The position numbers and the translations under genes are program-made. From Micavibrio sp. (GTDB lineage Bacteria > Pseudomonadota > Alphaproteobacteria > Micavibrionales > Micavibrionaceae), in assembly GCA_030824805.1 (NCBI GenBank), contig JAPJRC010000022.1:1-31253 (forward strand): DNA of 31,253 nucleotides, in the 5' to 3' direction. Below, one piece after another: positions 31,244 to 31,253 of the stretch. The notes under the pieces were generated by a model that saw only the letters and a program-made list of their open reading frames with translations, made no database searches and was not told where the DNA came from. Each line of letters begins with the position of its first letter. The stretch's first letter is position 1.

Positions 31244-31253
31244 TTTTTATCCC

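Noticed and set aside
1..31253. CRISPR arrays, tRNA, rRNA, riboswitches, integrases or prophage genes
   Set aside because: Scanned for regular repeats, tRNA-like ends and recombinase motifs; none seen.

Overview
The window looks like the chromosome of a Gram-negative alphaproteobacterium. The evidence is the gene set and its order: ntrY-ntrX, hfq and hflX run together; ispD and ispF are fused into one gene; pgpA, a CinA C-terminal-type amidase, a COQ10/RatA-type START protein, lipA and lpdA follow. A member of the Rhodospirillales or the Micavibrio group would fit, but the genus cannot be fixed by eye.

Left part (1-14349): a surface-glycan locus made of two converging operons. On the plus strand lie a truncated hisH-like glutaminase, a hisF-like partner, a WbuX/PseA-like N-acetyl sugar amidotransferase and a methylase resembling the pseudaminic-acid-associated family. 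Together these suggest that a nonulosonic-acid or acetamido sugar is amidated and methylated. On the minus strand a tightly packed 12-gene operon (first gene near 14349, last stop at 3231) encodes a UDP-sugar 4-epimerase-like protein, a GT4 and a GT2 glycosyltransferase, two SAM methyltransferases and a PglK/MsbA-like ABC exporter. It also carries a compact enzyme set: HAD phosphatase, 6-phosphogluconolactonase-like protein, HpcH/HpaI pyruvate aldolase, KdsB-like cytidylyltransferase, D-2-hydroxyacid dehydrogenase and a second epimerase. I read this set as a possible pathway to a CMP-activated 3-deoxy-2-ulosonic acid. It is the most interesting system in the window.

Middle (14415-17158): an MBL-fold hydrolase, a 759-nt gene-free gap with several inverted repeats, a small secreted basic protein and mazG.

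Right part: mostly housekeeping. On the minus strand ntrY, ntrX, a HAD phosphatase, hfq, hflX and an inositol-monophosphatase-family gene form a probable operon or linked set. On the plus strand ispDF, pgpA and a cinA/pncC-like gene overlap. On the minus strand lpdA is followed by a 51-aa membrane peptide missed by length cut-offs, a DUF4236-like protein and a half-size EamA transporter. Then come a 68-aa protein with its own promoter and terminator, two tandem GNAT-like paralogues, lipA and the COQ10/RatA-like gene. About 2.1 kb of small accessory genes thus separates lpdA from lipA.
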